This document shows, one piece after another, positions 56,431 through 64,000 of a stretch of DNA of 64,000 nucleotides; position 1 is the first letter of the stretch, and the number at the start of each line of letters is the position of its first letter. Origin of the DNA: Rhodopirellula halodulae (GTDB lineage Bacteria; Planctomycetota; Planctomycetia; Pirellulales; Pirellulaceae); assembly GCF_020966775.1 (NCBI RefSeq), contig NZ_JAJKFV010000030.1, positions 186,001 through 250,000 on the forward strand, in the 5' to 3' direction. Made by a program: the position numbers and the translations under genes. Under the pieces are notes generated by a model that was not told the origin of the DNA, made no database searches, and saw nothing but the letters and a program-made list of their open reading frames with translations.

Positions 56431-56649
56431 CTACTTCTCGATGTCAGGGAGCTTTGCTTCTTTCGACTGGTCTTGGACCGAATGGGGCTCGGTTGATTCG
56501 GATTCGGGTTGGTTGTTGACGCTCGTCCGTCGACATTCCGGACAAAGTGAGTCCAAGTCGCTCGGCCAATTTCCGACGGACTCGATGCGCCGCGTTGGCT
56601 CCAGGAAATGGAAGAGACGACGGCACCGCTGGCAGTTGTTGAAAGGCAT
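56431..56649 (-). CDS. small zinc-ribbon-like protein
   Basis: A 72-residue frame with two CxxC pairs, CQRC at residues 6-9 and CPEC about 27 residues later, spaced as in a zinc ribbon (MPFNNCQRCRRLFHFLEP, SLCPECRR). The tail is acidic and Lys-rich. The ribosome-binding site is weak, and the gene lies in a repeat-rich stretch, so it could be a remnant. Confidence 0.45.
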   Translation of the reverse strand: MPFNNCQRCRRLFHFLEPTRRIESVGNWPSDLDSLCPECRRTSVNNQPESESTEPHSVQDQSKEAKLPDIEK

Positions 56650-56702
56650 GCTTTCATTTTAGCGAATGAGTGGCGGTCAGGTGTTTGTTCGATTGAGCTT
56701 TG

Positions 56703-57488
56703 GGGGCTATTGGATGCTCGTGTGCCCCTCTCCCCCAGCCCCTCTCCCCGAGGCGGGGCGAGGGGAGCCAGGGTGATTTTTCGGGTGTGAGGTTTGGGGC
56801 TTGGCATGGGAAGCCAGGGTGTTCTTGGCATTAAGCTCGATGTCTTTGCGGTTTTCCTGTTTTGGCGTCCGCCTGCTGAGGCGGGGCGGCGCTTCATAGC
56901 GGTTTTGGCAGGTCGTAAACGAGGATGATGGAATTGCGATGAATTCCGGGACTCGCTGAAACACCAGATGGTTGGCAGTGGGCTCGGGGAAGCAGCAGGG
57001 CTTGGCGACGGTGAATTGCGCTGCGGAACAGTTGGGGACAACGGTTCTACTAAGGTGTCGTAGATGGCCAGGCCTTACTTGGCCCTCGAGCGAAGCTCGG
57101 GCATAGTAGAACATTTGTCCTCAAATGTTTGCGTGGTTGGGAGAATCGCCGAGCAGCGTGACGCGGATGCTTGGCAGTGGGTTTAGCGAGGCAACCAGGC
57201 TTGACGACGGAAAATTGTTTTCCGTGCCCAAGAACGATGTGGAGTTTGAAGGTGCGGTGTTTTGGGAGGTGCTTTGGGGGCTACTGAAGGCTCGTGTGCC
57301 CCTCACCCCCAGCCCCTCTCCCCGAAGCGGGGCGAGGGGAGCCAGGGTGTTGTTCGGGTGTGAGGTTTGCGGCAGCTAAGTTTGCGCTGTCGCTTCGAGG
57401 GGCTATTGGATGCCGTGTACCCCTCACCCCCGACCCTCTCCCCGAAGCAGGGTGACGGGAGCCAGGGTGTTTTTTCGGGTGAGGTTTG
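56703..57488. repeat. three C-rich ~90-bp palindromic repeats
   Basis: Copies at about 56703-56795, 57277-57370 and 57400-57488 share CCCCTCTCCCCGA/CCCTCTCCCCGAAG-type sequence that pairs with GGGGCGAGGGG, then GAGCCAGGGTG and GGGTGTGAGGTTTG. They are about 80-90 percent identical by eye. Frames through them give spurious peptides such as RGEGLGERG. Confidence 0.85.
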
Positions 57489-57600
57489 GTCAGCGATCCG
57501 GGCCCGGTGAGGGCGGGAATGATGGAATTGCGATGAATTTTGGGCCTCAGTGCAACACCAAATGGGTGGTTTGGGTTAAGGTCCGCTGTGGGGCAGCAGC
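56920..57600. repeat. diverged segmental duplication (two copies)
   Basis: ATGATGGAATTGCGATGAATT with a following GGG-CTC-AACACCA-ATGG block is present at about 56925-56975 and again at about 57519-57570, diverged by several substitutions. Each copy follows one of the C-rich repeats, so the composite unit may have duplicated. Confidence 0.7.
57036..57120. mobile_element. 85-bp element with 17-bp terminal inverted repeats
   Basis: The left end GGACAACGGTTCTACTA (57036-57052) is matched by the reverse complement of the right end at 57104-57120 in 15 of 17 positions. The interior contains two further hairpins (GGCCAGGCC... and CTCGAGCGAAGCTCGG). It looks like a MITE or palindromic repeat; no coding capacity. 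Confidence 0.6.
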
Positions 57601-57755
57601 ACGGTTTCGCTGAAAATTGGCTCGGGTTGTGATTCTGGGATGTGTGATTCGGGCATCTCGATGGTTTCCGCAGCCAGCGTTCAGCGACTCCTTCCGTACG
57701 AGTGAATCCATCGCGGTGATCATTGCCGCTTTCTTCCAGTCAGTTTGGGTTTGTC

Positions 57756-60700
57756 ATGTCCAATCCCGTTCGCCGTTTCATTGGCAAGTCAAAACGTTCG
57801 GGACGCTCGAAGAAACGCAAGACTCGAGTGTCGCGCTTCGAGGCTTTGGAAGCCCGCCGCGTGCTGGCGGCTGCGGTTTGGAACAACGTGACTCAGCCGG
57901 CGGATGTCAGCGGTGAAGTGGTGCCTCATGTGAGTGCACGGGACGCGTTGTTGGTGATCAATGAACTCAACGCTCGCAACTACAGCGACATGGACGACGG
58001 CGAGTTGCCACGGCAGCTAGATGTCGAGTCACCGGGACTTTATTACGACGTCAGCTGTGACGGTCATGTCAGCGCGTTGGATGCGTTGATGGTGATCAAT
58101 CATCTCAACGGCATTCGCAACGAAGGCAACGGTGTTTTTCCTTCGCTGGCGTGTTCGCCGGTGATTGCGGAGGGGACGGACTTTCATAACAGTTTGAATT
58201 CACCCTGGCTGACCCTTCCCGATGATTCTTCGGCGATCAAGGTCTATTTCCGATCGCCGGAGTTTGACCAAACGAGCCAGAACCAGATTCTGGACGCATT
58301 TGAAATTGAACTGACGGACGAGCAGGGGAACCTCGTCACGTTCCCTTATGACTCCGGACGAAACGCCGTTTTCAATTGGAGCGAGTCGTATCAGCCAACG
58401 TACGGTGACGCCGTTGAGTTGGAAGCCGCGACCAGTGAAGAAGACTCCAGCGCCACGATCAATCTCAGTGGTTTGCCGGAGGGGACCCGCGTTCAAATCA
58501 CGACGCGGTTGGTGAACAACGATAGCGACGACACATCGCGAATCATCATTCGCGGTTACGAAGTTGTCGAAGCGACCGAGGACGCTCCGGTCGGCAGCTC
58601 ATTCGAATCCAGATCGAACGTTGGTTCGTCGGTGGATGCGAGCCAACTGCAAGACGTCAGTGGCAGCTTTGTGGCGAGCTATGGACGCACGTCCTTGGCT
58701 GGGGATGACAACGAGCTGTTGACGGAGTTGGTCATCACGAATCGAGGCAATCAAACGGTCACCGGGCAATTGATTGTCGTGGTGGATGACCTGAGCGAAT
58801 TGGATGCCGCGGCGATGCACCCCGACGGACGATTGCCAGACGGAAGGTCTTATTGGGATCTGACGTCGGAGATGGATGGCAACCCACTCGCACCGGGCGA
58901 AAGCATTCGATCGCGTCAGATTGCGTTCAAGAACGACAGTGGCAAACGTTTCTCCTATCGACTGCAAACGCTTGGCAAGTTGAATGTCGGGCCCAACGCG
59001 TTTGACTCCGTTCCGGTCAGCTCGATCGAAGCGGGCATGACCTACTCGTATTTGGCAACGGCTTCGGACCCGGAAGACCAGTCGTTGACTTACACCAAAG
59101 TCGCCGGGCCAGAGGCGATGCAGGTTGACTCAGTGACTGGCGAGGTCACTTGGGCAACCGACACGCCGGACATTGGCTCGCATCGAGTCACCTTGCGGGC
59201 GACGGATCCGTACGGATTGCATGTCGAGCAAACATTCACGCTGGAAGTGCTCGCCAGCTTGCAAAACCGCCCACCGCTTTTCACCAGCGATCCGGTGACC
59301 GATGCGATTGCTTCCAGCGGATTTGAAGTCACCACCGTCGGCGTTGGTGACTCGCCCGCCGGAGTCGCCGTCATTGATGGCTTCCGCGGTCCGCGACTCG
59401 TCACCGCCAACGCGGGCGATCAGACGATTGGTGTCTATGCCGGGCAAAATAATGACCGCTTTGACGAGGTAACCAACTATTCAACGGGGCTGCCTGCCGC
59501 CGATGGGCAATTGTTTGATGTGGGTTACAGCGTCGATATCGGGCTACCAGAGTTTCTCAGGTCGGGAGACACGAACGACGTAGATGGATTGGCGCAAGGC
59601 GATTTCAACGGTGATGGTGCAACCGACTTGGCTGTCGCGTTCAATTACTACGAGCCTGGTAGCGGCAGCGTCGGAACTTTCCAAGCAACGGTGGTGCTGA
59701 ATAACGGCGATGGCTCATTCGGTTCGCCTCTCGTGCTGTACGAACGCGAACTCTACGCCTATCAAACCGACGTCGATTCGCTGAGCGTTCGCGATCTAAA
59801 CGGCGATGGATTTGACGACATTATTTTCGCGGAGACGTTTGCTGAGGGTCGTCTGGTAACGGTGCTCGGTAATGGTGATGGGACGTTTGCTCCCGCGGTG
59901 GAAACGACCTTCGAGAATCACCGAATCGGAAATTTCAAGCTCGCGGATATCGACTCTGATGGTGTGCCGGATCTATTTGGTCGCACAATCACCGGGGGCA
60001 ATCGCAACTATGCGATGTTCTGGAGCAAGGGTCTCGGGGATGGTTCGTTTGCCGAACCAGATGCCTTCATCGCGACGCGACACGCTGGCCCAGATGATAC
60101 GCCCACACCCTATGATCTCGGTGATTTAGACGGCGATGGTGATTTGGATTTTGTCTTGTCGGGAGAATATCCAAACATCGAGGTTTACCACAACGACGGC
60201 ATTGGAAACTTCACTCTAGTCGCTGAGCTGGATCCTCCCAATGCAACAGCCTATTACGGACCTGATTGGCTGAACGTGGCCGACTTCACCGGTGATGGCC
60301 ACGCGGACATTCTGTACTTCCATGTCTGGACCGGGACTCCCCTGAATCTTTATGTCGGCGATGGCAGTGGAGTCGATTTCGAACACCAAGTGGGCAACGG
60401 AGTTTTTAGTCGGCTCGACAATTGGGCCACGGATCATGAGCCAGTTGACTTGGACGGTGATGGCGATCTGGATCTCGTGATGGGGCATGAACACAGCGAT
60501 TGGACTTCGCCACGTGTTCTACTCAATCACGGCGACGGAACCTTCGAGGCCATCGAATATCCAATGGTTGACTTTTCAGGCGACATCAAACCATACCAAG
60601 GCAATGATATCGCCCGAGGCGCTTTGGTCGGTGACTACAACTCGGACGGTGTTTTGGACTTCTCGTACTTCACCACCGGCGCCGACTTCAACGGAGTTGG

Positions 60701-63700
60701 GATCCGGCTGGGGACTCGCCCCGGTGAATTCGGTGGTTCAGCGTCTGTGCCAGTCTTCGAGGGCTATACAGGAAACCTGGTGATTGGCGATTTCAATGGA
60801 GACCAGATCGTCGACTTGATGGACCTGACACTGGGAGAATCGGCGCTCGGCAATGGCAACGGGACCTATTCGGATCCGATCCCGGCGGTGAATTTCGTCA
60901 ATGGCTATACCGGCTCAGTCGCAGACTTGAACTTGGATGGATTGGACGATGTAGTTTGGGCACGGGGCAATCGATACACAGTCGGCATTTCCAATGGCGA
61001 TGGCACCTTTACCATCAGCGACGACCAATTGGCTGAGGGGAGCTTCTACGGCTACAACTCGCTTCTAACGCGAGACTTCAACGACGACGGCTACCCCGAT
61101 TTCATCGCCAAGACCGGCGTGGAACGTCAGATCGACGTTCACTTGAATGATCCTTCTAACCCCGGAGTCTTTAGTCGGTCGTTCCGCTACGTTTTGTCGG
61201 ACGGCTCGCAAGGTATCAACGTTTCCCAATGGCAGGAGTCGTTTGACGTCGCTGACTACAACGCTGATGGAATTCTTGATCTAGCGTTTGCCGAAAGAGA
61301 CCTCGATACCGATTCGATTGCCTACACCATTGTCATGGCAGGCGACGGCAGTGGTGGTTTTACCGAAATCAGCCGCTCGCCTGTCCTGGATGAGGCGAGT
61401 CGCAGTGCGGCTGGCGTGGGCAATTTTTATGAGCCCGGTGACTACAACTCGGGCGATTTGGACGGCGATGGAGATATCGATCTCATCGCAGCGACATCGT
61501 ATGGTCCGCGTGTCTACTTGAACGATGGTAGCGGCGCGTTTGTCTTTCATTCGTGGCTGGAAAATCCAGGAAACAACCAGCGTGGTCGTGATTCATGGCT
61601 GGTCGATTTTGACGAAGATGGCATCCTGGACTACATGGCGCTCGGTACCGGAGGCTACACACAAGTCTCAGTTCGTCTTGGCAATGGTGATGCGACATTC
61701 CAACCGCCGCAACGCATCGGCATGGTGGGTGGATCCGGTGGTGGTATCTCGCGAATGCCGTTTGCAGATGTCAACGGCGATGGGCATTTAGATTACATCC
61801 ATAACGTGAACGGAGTTGGCAACTACAACTCCAGCACGACCTCCATCTACGCCGGTCGACGCGAAGATCTGGTCGATTTGTTGGCCGTTGATTTGAATGG
61901 CGATGGCAACGAAGAACTGTTCGCCGTTCAGGAACAGATGGATCGCCTGCAGATCTTTGTCGGCGACAACCTCGGCGGTCTGACCCGCATCGATGACTTG
62001 CTCACTGGTCGCGCTCCCAAGGCCGTCACGACAGCCGACCTGGACGGTGATGGTCAAATCGAACTGATCACGGCGAACCGAGCTAGCCGTGACCTGGCTG
62101 TCTTTGTCGGTGACCTCGAGTCCGGATTCACCGCGTCGAGCGTTCGTCTAGATGGAGCCCCGATCGACGTGGAAGCGGGTGACTTGGACGGCGATGGAAA
62201 CGTGGATCTTGTGGCACTCGACGATCAGTCCAATGCACTGTGGGTCTTCGCGGGCGATGGAACCACGATCCTGCCTGAGCCAACTGCCATTGCACTTGGT
62301 GAAACACCATCCAGACTCACGCTGGCTGACGCGACCGGAGATGGAGTCATCGACGCGATCGTCACGCTGCCAGGTTCGCAGCGCCTCATGATTTTGCCGG
62401 GTGATGGAGTTGGTACGTTTGAGGCTCCGCTGTACGTCGACACAGACGCCGCACCCAGCGATGTTGCGGTCGTCGATCTCAATGATGACAGCAATCCTGA
62501 CTTGGCGATTGCATTGCCCGACTCAAACGTGCTCAGCATTGTCTACGGACTCGGCAACAACCAGTTTGCGCGGCCACAACAGGTCTCCGTCGGGGAATCG
62601 CCCACGCGAGTGACGCTCACCGACGCGGACGAAGACGGACGCATGGATTTGGTCGTCGCGAATTCCGGCGATGGGACCGCCAGTGTTGTCTACAACCGCT
62701 TTGATCCCAACGAAGTCTACCGCTACGACAGTGACGCCATCGATCCGGATGGAGATACGATCACGTATTCGATTGAAAACGGTCCCGGTGGTCTGATCAT
62801 CAACAGCGAAACAGGCGAACTGTTGTGGGCAGCTTCTCCGGATCAAGTCGGTGTTCATGACGTCACGTTGTCCGCCGATGACGGTCGCGGTGGAGTCGCC
62901 ACGCAGAGTTTCAAGATCGAGGTCGAACCAGCGCGTGAAAACGCCGCTCCGATCATCGCATCGATGCCAACGACCGAGATCGGAGCCAACGAGAGTTTCA
63001 CGTACCCGGTTCAAACTCTTGACAATGACAACCATCCCTTGCGATACCGGCTGATTGATGGGCCGGAGAATGCCGCGATCGATCCTGTCACGGGTGAATT
63101 GAATTGGGACGGCCGATCGCAGGGCGAAGCTTTCAATTGGGCTGCGAATGGAATTATCCGAGCCGCCGCATCGCCTTCGCTAAAACCGGAGAGCATCACG
63201 GTCGAAGGGTGGTTCAATCTGACTTTACTCAATCGTTTTAATTACTTGGTGCAGGATCAAGGGATCTACGTCGGCACCCATGAAACCGATCAGTCCATCC
63301 GAGTTGATATCTCTTTCCCAGGGCAAGGACGCTTGGTGCGTTTCTTCGTACCCATCACACCCGAGACGGACCGTTGGTATCACTTGGCGCTTACCTACGA
63401 CGCCGCGACTGGCGAAGCGAAGCTGTTCGTCGATGGTGAGCTAGGAGGTTCGCAAACCATCGATCCTACGCCGCTCGATACAACACCGGGCACCACCGTC
63501 ATTGGATTTCAGAACGGCAGTACTCGCGCCGACATCGACAACTATCGCATCTGGAACCGAGCCCGAACGCAAGCTGAGATCCAGGAGGGCATGACGCGGC
63601 AGTATGCGGACGATCCGGACCTGGTATTGGACTACCGATTTGAAGAGACTGATACGATCGATGTCCAAGATTACTCGATGTACGACAACCGGGGCTATCG

Positions 63701-64000
63701 AATCTCGTATGGGTTGACTCCGCAGCCCACTGCAGGATTGGCCGAAACGGGCTCACACGAATTCACGATTTCTGTTGAAGACGGACGCGGCGGTTACGAC
63801 GAGCAAACTTTCACGCTGAATGTTTTGCCTGAACTGCGCGGTTCCATCACCGGGCAGTTGTTCGATGATTTGAATGGTGACGGCGATCGCGACGACGGAA
63901 GTGAATCGGGAGTTGCTGAGGAACCGTGGCTCGAGAATTGGCACTTGTTCATCGACACCAACGGAAATTCGTATCCCGATCCTAACGAGCCGCAAGCGAC
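57756..64000 (+). CDS. giant surface protein with dockerin, cadherin-like, FG-GAP and LamG-type domains (continues outside window)
   Basis: The frame is open from ATG 57756 to the edge (over 2,080 codons). The first residues are basic, then FEALEARRVLAA, resembling the LEPR-XLL N-terminal signal of planctomycete exported proteins. A dockerin-like segment (DGHVSALDALMVINHLNG) is at about 105-125. A cadherin-like/Ig module (DPEDQSLTYTKVAG and TLRATDPYGLH) is followed by about 20 FG-GAP (VCBS) calcium motifs such as GDFNGDGATDLAV and VDLDGDGDLDLVM. Two more cadherin-like modules surround a LamG-type fold (VEGWFNLTLLNRFNYLVQD, WYHLALTYDAATGEAKLFVDG), and an SdrD-type Asp-rich repeat begins at the end. 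It probably mediates adhesion or polysaccharide binding at the cell surface. Confidence 0.9.
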   Translation, partial: MSNPVRRFIGKSKRSGRSKKRKTRVSRFEALEARRVLAAAVWNNVTQPADVSGEVVPHVSARDALLVINELNARNYSDMDDGELPRQLDVESPGLYYDVSCDGHVSALDALMVINHLNGIRNEGNGVFPSLACSPVIAEGTDFHNSLNSPWLTLPDDSSAIKVYFRSPEFDQTSQNQILDAFEIELTDEQGNLVTFPYDSGRNAVFNWSESYQPTYGDAVELEAATSEEDSSATINLSGLPEGTRVQITTRLVNNDSDDTSRIIIRGYEVVEATEDAPVGSSFESRSNVGSSVDASQLQDVSGSFVASYGRTSLAGDDNELLTELVITNRGNQTVTGQLIVVVDDLSELDAAAMHPDGRLPDGRSYWDLTSEMDGNPLAPGESIRSRQIAFKNDSGKRFSYRLQTLGKLNVGPNAFDSVPVSSIEAGMTYSYLATASDPEDQSLTYTKVAGPEAMQVDSVTGEVTWATDTPDIGSHRVTLRATDPYGLHVEQTFTLEVLASLQNRPPLFTSDPVTDAIASSGFEVTTVGVGDSPAGVAVIDGFRGPRLVTANAGDQTIGVYAGQNNDRFDEVTNYSTGLPAADGQLFDVGYSVDIGLPEFLRSGDTNDVDGLAQGDFNGDGATDLAVAFNYYEPGSGSVGTFQATVVLNNGDGSFGSPLVLYERELYAYQTDVDSLSVRDLNGDGFDDIIFAETFAEGRLVTVLGNGDGTFAPAVETTFENHRIGNFKLADIDSDGVPDLFGRTITGGNRNYAMFWSKGLGDGSFAEPDAFIATRHAGPDDTPTPYDLGDLDGDGDLDFVLSGEYPNIEVYHNDGIGNFTLVAELDPPNATAYYGPDWLNVADFTGDGHADILYFHVWTGTPLNLYVGDGSGVDFEHQVGNGVFSRLDNWATDHEPVDLDGDGDLDLVMGHEHSDWTSPRVLLNHGDGTFEAIEYPMVDFSGDIKPYQGNDIARGALVGDYNSDGVLDFSYFTTGADFNGVGIRLGTRPGEFGGSASVPVFEGYTGNLVIGDFNGDQIVDLMDLTLGESALGNGNGTYSDPIPAVNFVNGYTGSVADLNLDGLDDVVWARGNRYTVGISNGDGTFTISDDQLAEGSFYGYNSLLTRDFNDDGYPDFIAKTGVERQIDVHLNDPSNPGVFSRSFRYVLSDGSQGINVSQWQESFDVADYNADGILDLAFAERDLDTDSIAYTIVMAGDGSGGFTEISRSPVLDEASRSAAGVGNFYEPGDYNSGDLDGDGDIDLIAATSYGPRVYLNDGSGAFVFHSWLENPGNNQRGRDSWLVDFDEDGILDYMALGTGGYTQVSVRLGNGDATFQPPQRIGMVGGSGGGISRMPFADVNGDGHLDYIHNVNGVGNYNSSTTSIYAGRREDLVDLLAVDLNGDGNEELFAVQEQMDRLQIFVGDNLGGLTRIDDLLTGRAPKAVTTADLDGDGQIELITANRASRDLAVFVGDLESGFTASSVRLDGAPIDVEAGDLDGDGNVDLVALDDQSNALWVFAGDGTTILPEPTAIALGETPSRLTLADATGDGVIDAIVTLPGSQRLMILPGDGVGTFEAPLYVDTDAAPSDVAVVDLNDDSNPDLAIALPDSNVLSIVYGLGNNQFARPQQVSVGESPTRVTLTDADEDGRMDLVVANSGDGTASVVYNRFDPNEVYRYDSDAIDPDGDTITYSIENGPGGLIINSETGELLWAASPDQVGVHDVTLSADDGRGGVATQSFKIEVEPARENAAPIIASMPTTEIGANESFTYPVQTLDNDNHPLRYRLIDGPENAAIDPVTGELNWDGRSQGEAFNWAANGIIRAAASPSLKPESITVEGWFNLTLLNRFNYLVQDQGIYVGTHETDQSIRVDISFPGQGRLVRFFVPITPETDRWYHLALTYDAATGEAKLFVDGELGGSQTIDPTPLDTTPGTTVIGFQNGSTRADIDNYRIWNRARTQAEIQEGMTRQYADDPDLVLDYRFEETDTIDVQDYSMYDNRGYRISYGLTPQPTAGLAETGSHEFTISVEDGRGGYDEQTFTLNVLPELRGSITGQLFDDLNGDGDRDDGSESGVAEEPWLENWHLFIDTNGNSYPDPNEPQA

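Larger units (their letters stand above)
55545..57755. other. gene-poor repeat-rich region
   Basis: About 2.2 kb between the ATPase and the giant protein. It contains palindromic repeat copy B, three C-rich ~90-bp repeats, a 70-bp segmental duplication, an 85-bp terminal-inverted-repeat element, a possible zinc-ribbon gene and a possible small membrane protein. Other open frames here are Arg/Pro/Ser-rich and read through the repeats, so I leave them out. Confidence 0.7.

Noticed and set aside
56400-57041. 213-codon minus-strand frame in the repeat region
   Set aside because: Reads through the C-rich repeats and duplicated block, giving Pro/Ser/Arg-rich peptide; a typical spurious frame.

Overview
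The window is a 64-kb chromosomal stretch from a planctomycete, most probably a Rhodopirellula-like member of the Pirellulaceae. This is inferred from gene content: DUF1570 and other planctomycete-type secreted proteins, a GH86-like agarase/porphyranase-type glycosidase, a giant FG-GAP protein with an LEPR-XLL-type N-terminus and dockerin-like segment, a TAT-type Gfo/Idh/MocA oxidoreductase, and the intergenic palindromic repeats. No rRNA, tRNA, CRISPR array, transposase or integrase was recognised.

Layout. 1-4.8 kb (minus strand): secreted glycosidase, a DisA_N/DAC-domain protein (likely c-di-AMP synthase), an ArsR regulator with a TTG start, and an edge-truncated exported protein coupled to it. 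5-9.3 kb: pyruvate dehydrogenase E1 and E2 (aceE, aceF) with a clear terminator. 9.7-13 kb: dcd, a Bax-inhibitor-1 family protein, a Lon-N-domain protein, a strongly structured RNA candidate and an alkyltransferase-like protein. 13-19.5 kb: secreted hypothetical, DUF1570 protein, oxidoreductase, periplasmic cyclophilin and ispF. 19.6-23.5 kb: enlarged fliD and two small Tyr-rich secreted proteins. 23.8-29.3 kb: topoisomerase IV-like parC/parE and map. 29.6-35.6 kb: a type II secretion/type IV pilus-like operon (secretin-N-domain protein lacking a barrel, GspE, GspF).

35.9-40.4 kb is a translationally coupled signalling operon: CPC thioredoxin-fold protein, membrane PAS histidine kinase with a His-rich membrane domain, and a REC-GGDEF-EAL protein. 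40.8-46.8 kb carries nhaA, small membrane proteins, an NtrB/NtrC-type pair and an HPP-family membrane protein. 47-51.5 kb carries a cobalamin riboswitch followed by nrdA and nrdB; NrdB has the Glu/Phe signature of class Ic (Mn/Fe) ribonucleotide reductase, as in Chlamydia. 52.4-57.7 kb is accessory and gene-poor: an RloC/PrrC-like zinc-hook ATPase (probable phage defence) bracketed by inverted copies of a palindromic repeat, followed by C-rich repeats, a segmental duplication and an 85-bp element with terminal inverted repeats. 57.8 kb to the end is the start of the giant surface protein, running off the window.

The most notable items are the structured RNA at about 12.34-12.53 kb with a 14-base match to the 16S anti-Shine-Dalgarno complement, the riboswitch-controlled class Ic reductase, the barrel-less secretin gene, the DAC protein and the defence-like ATPase island. 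Starts were moved downstream of the longest open frame where a signal peptide, ribosome-binding site or gene overlap supported it.
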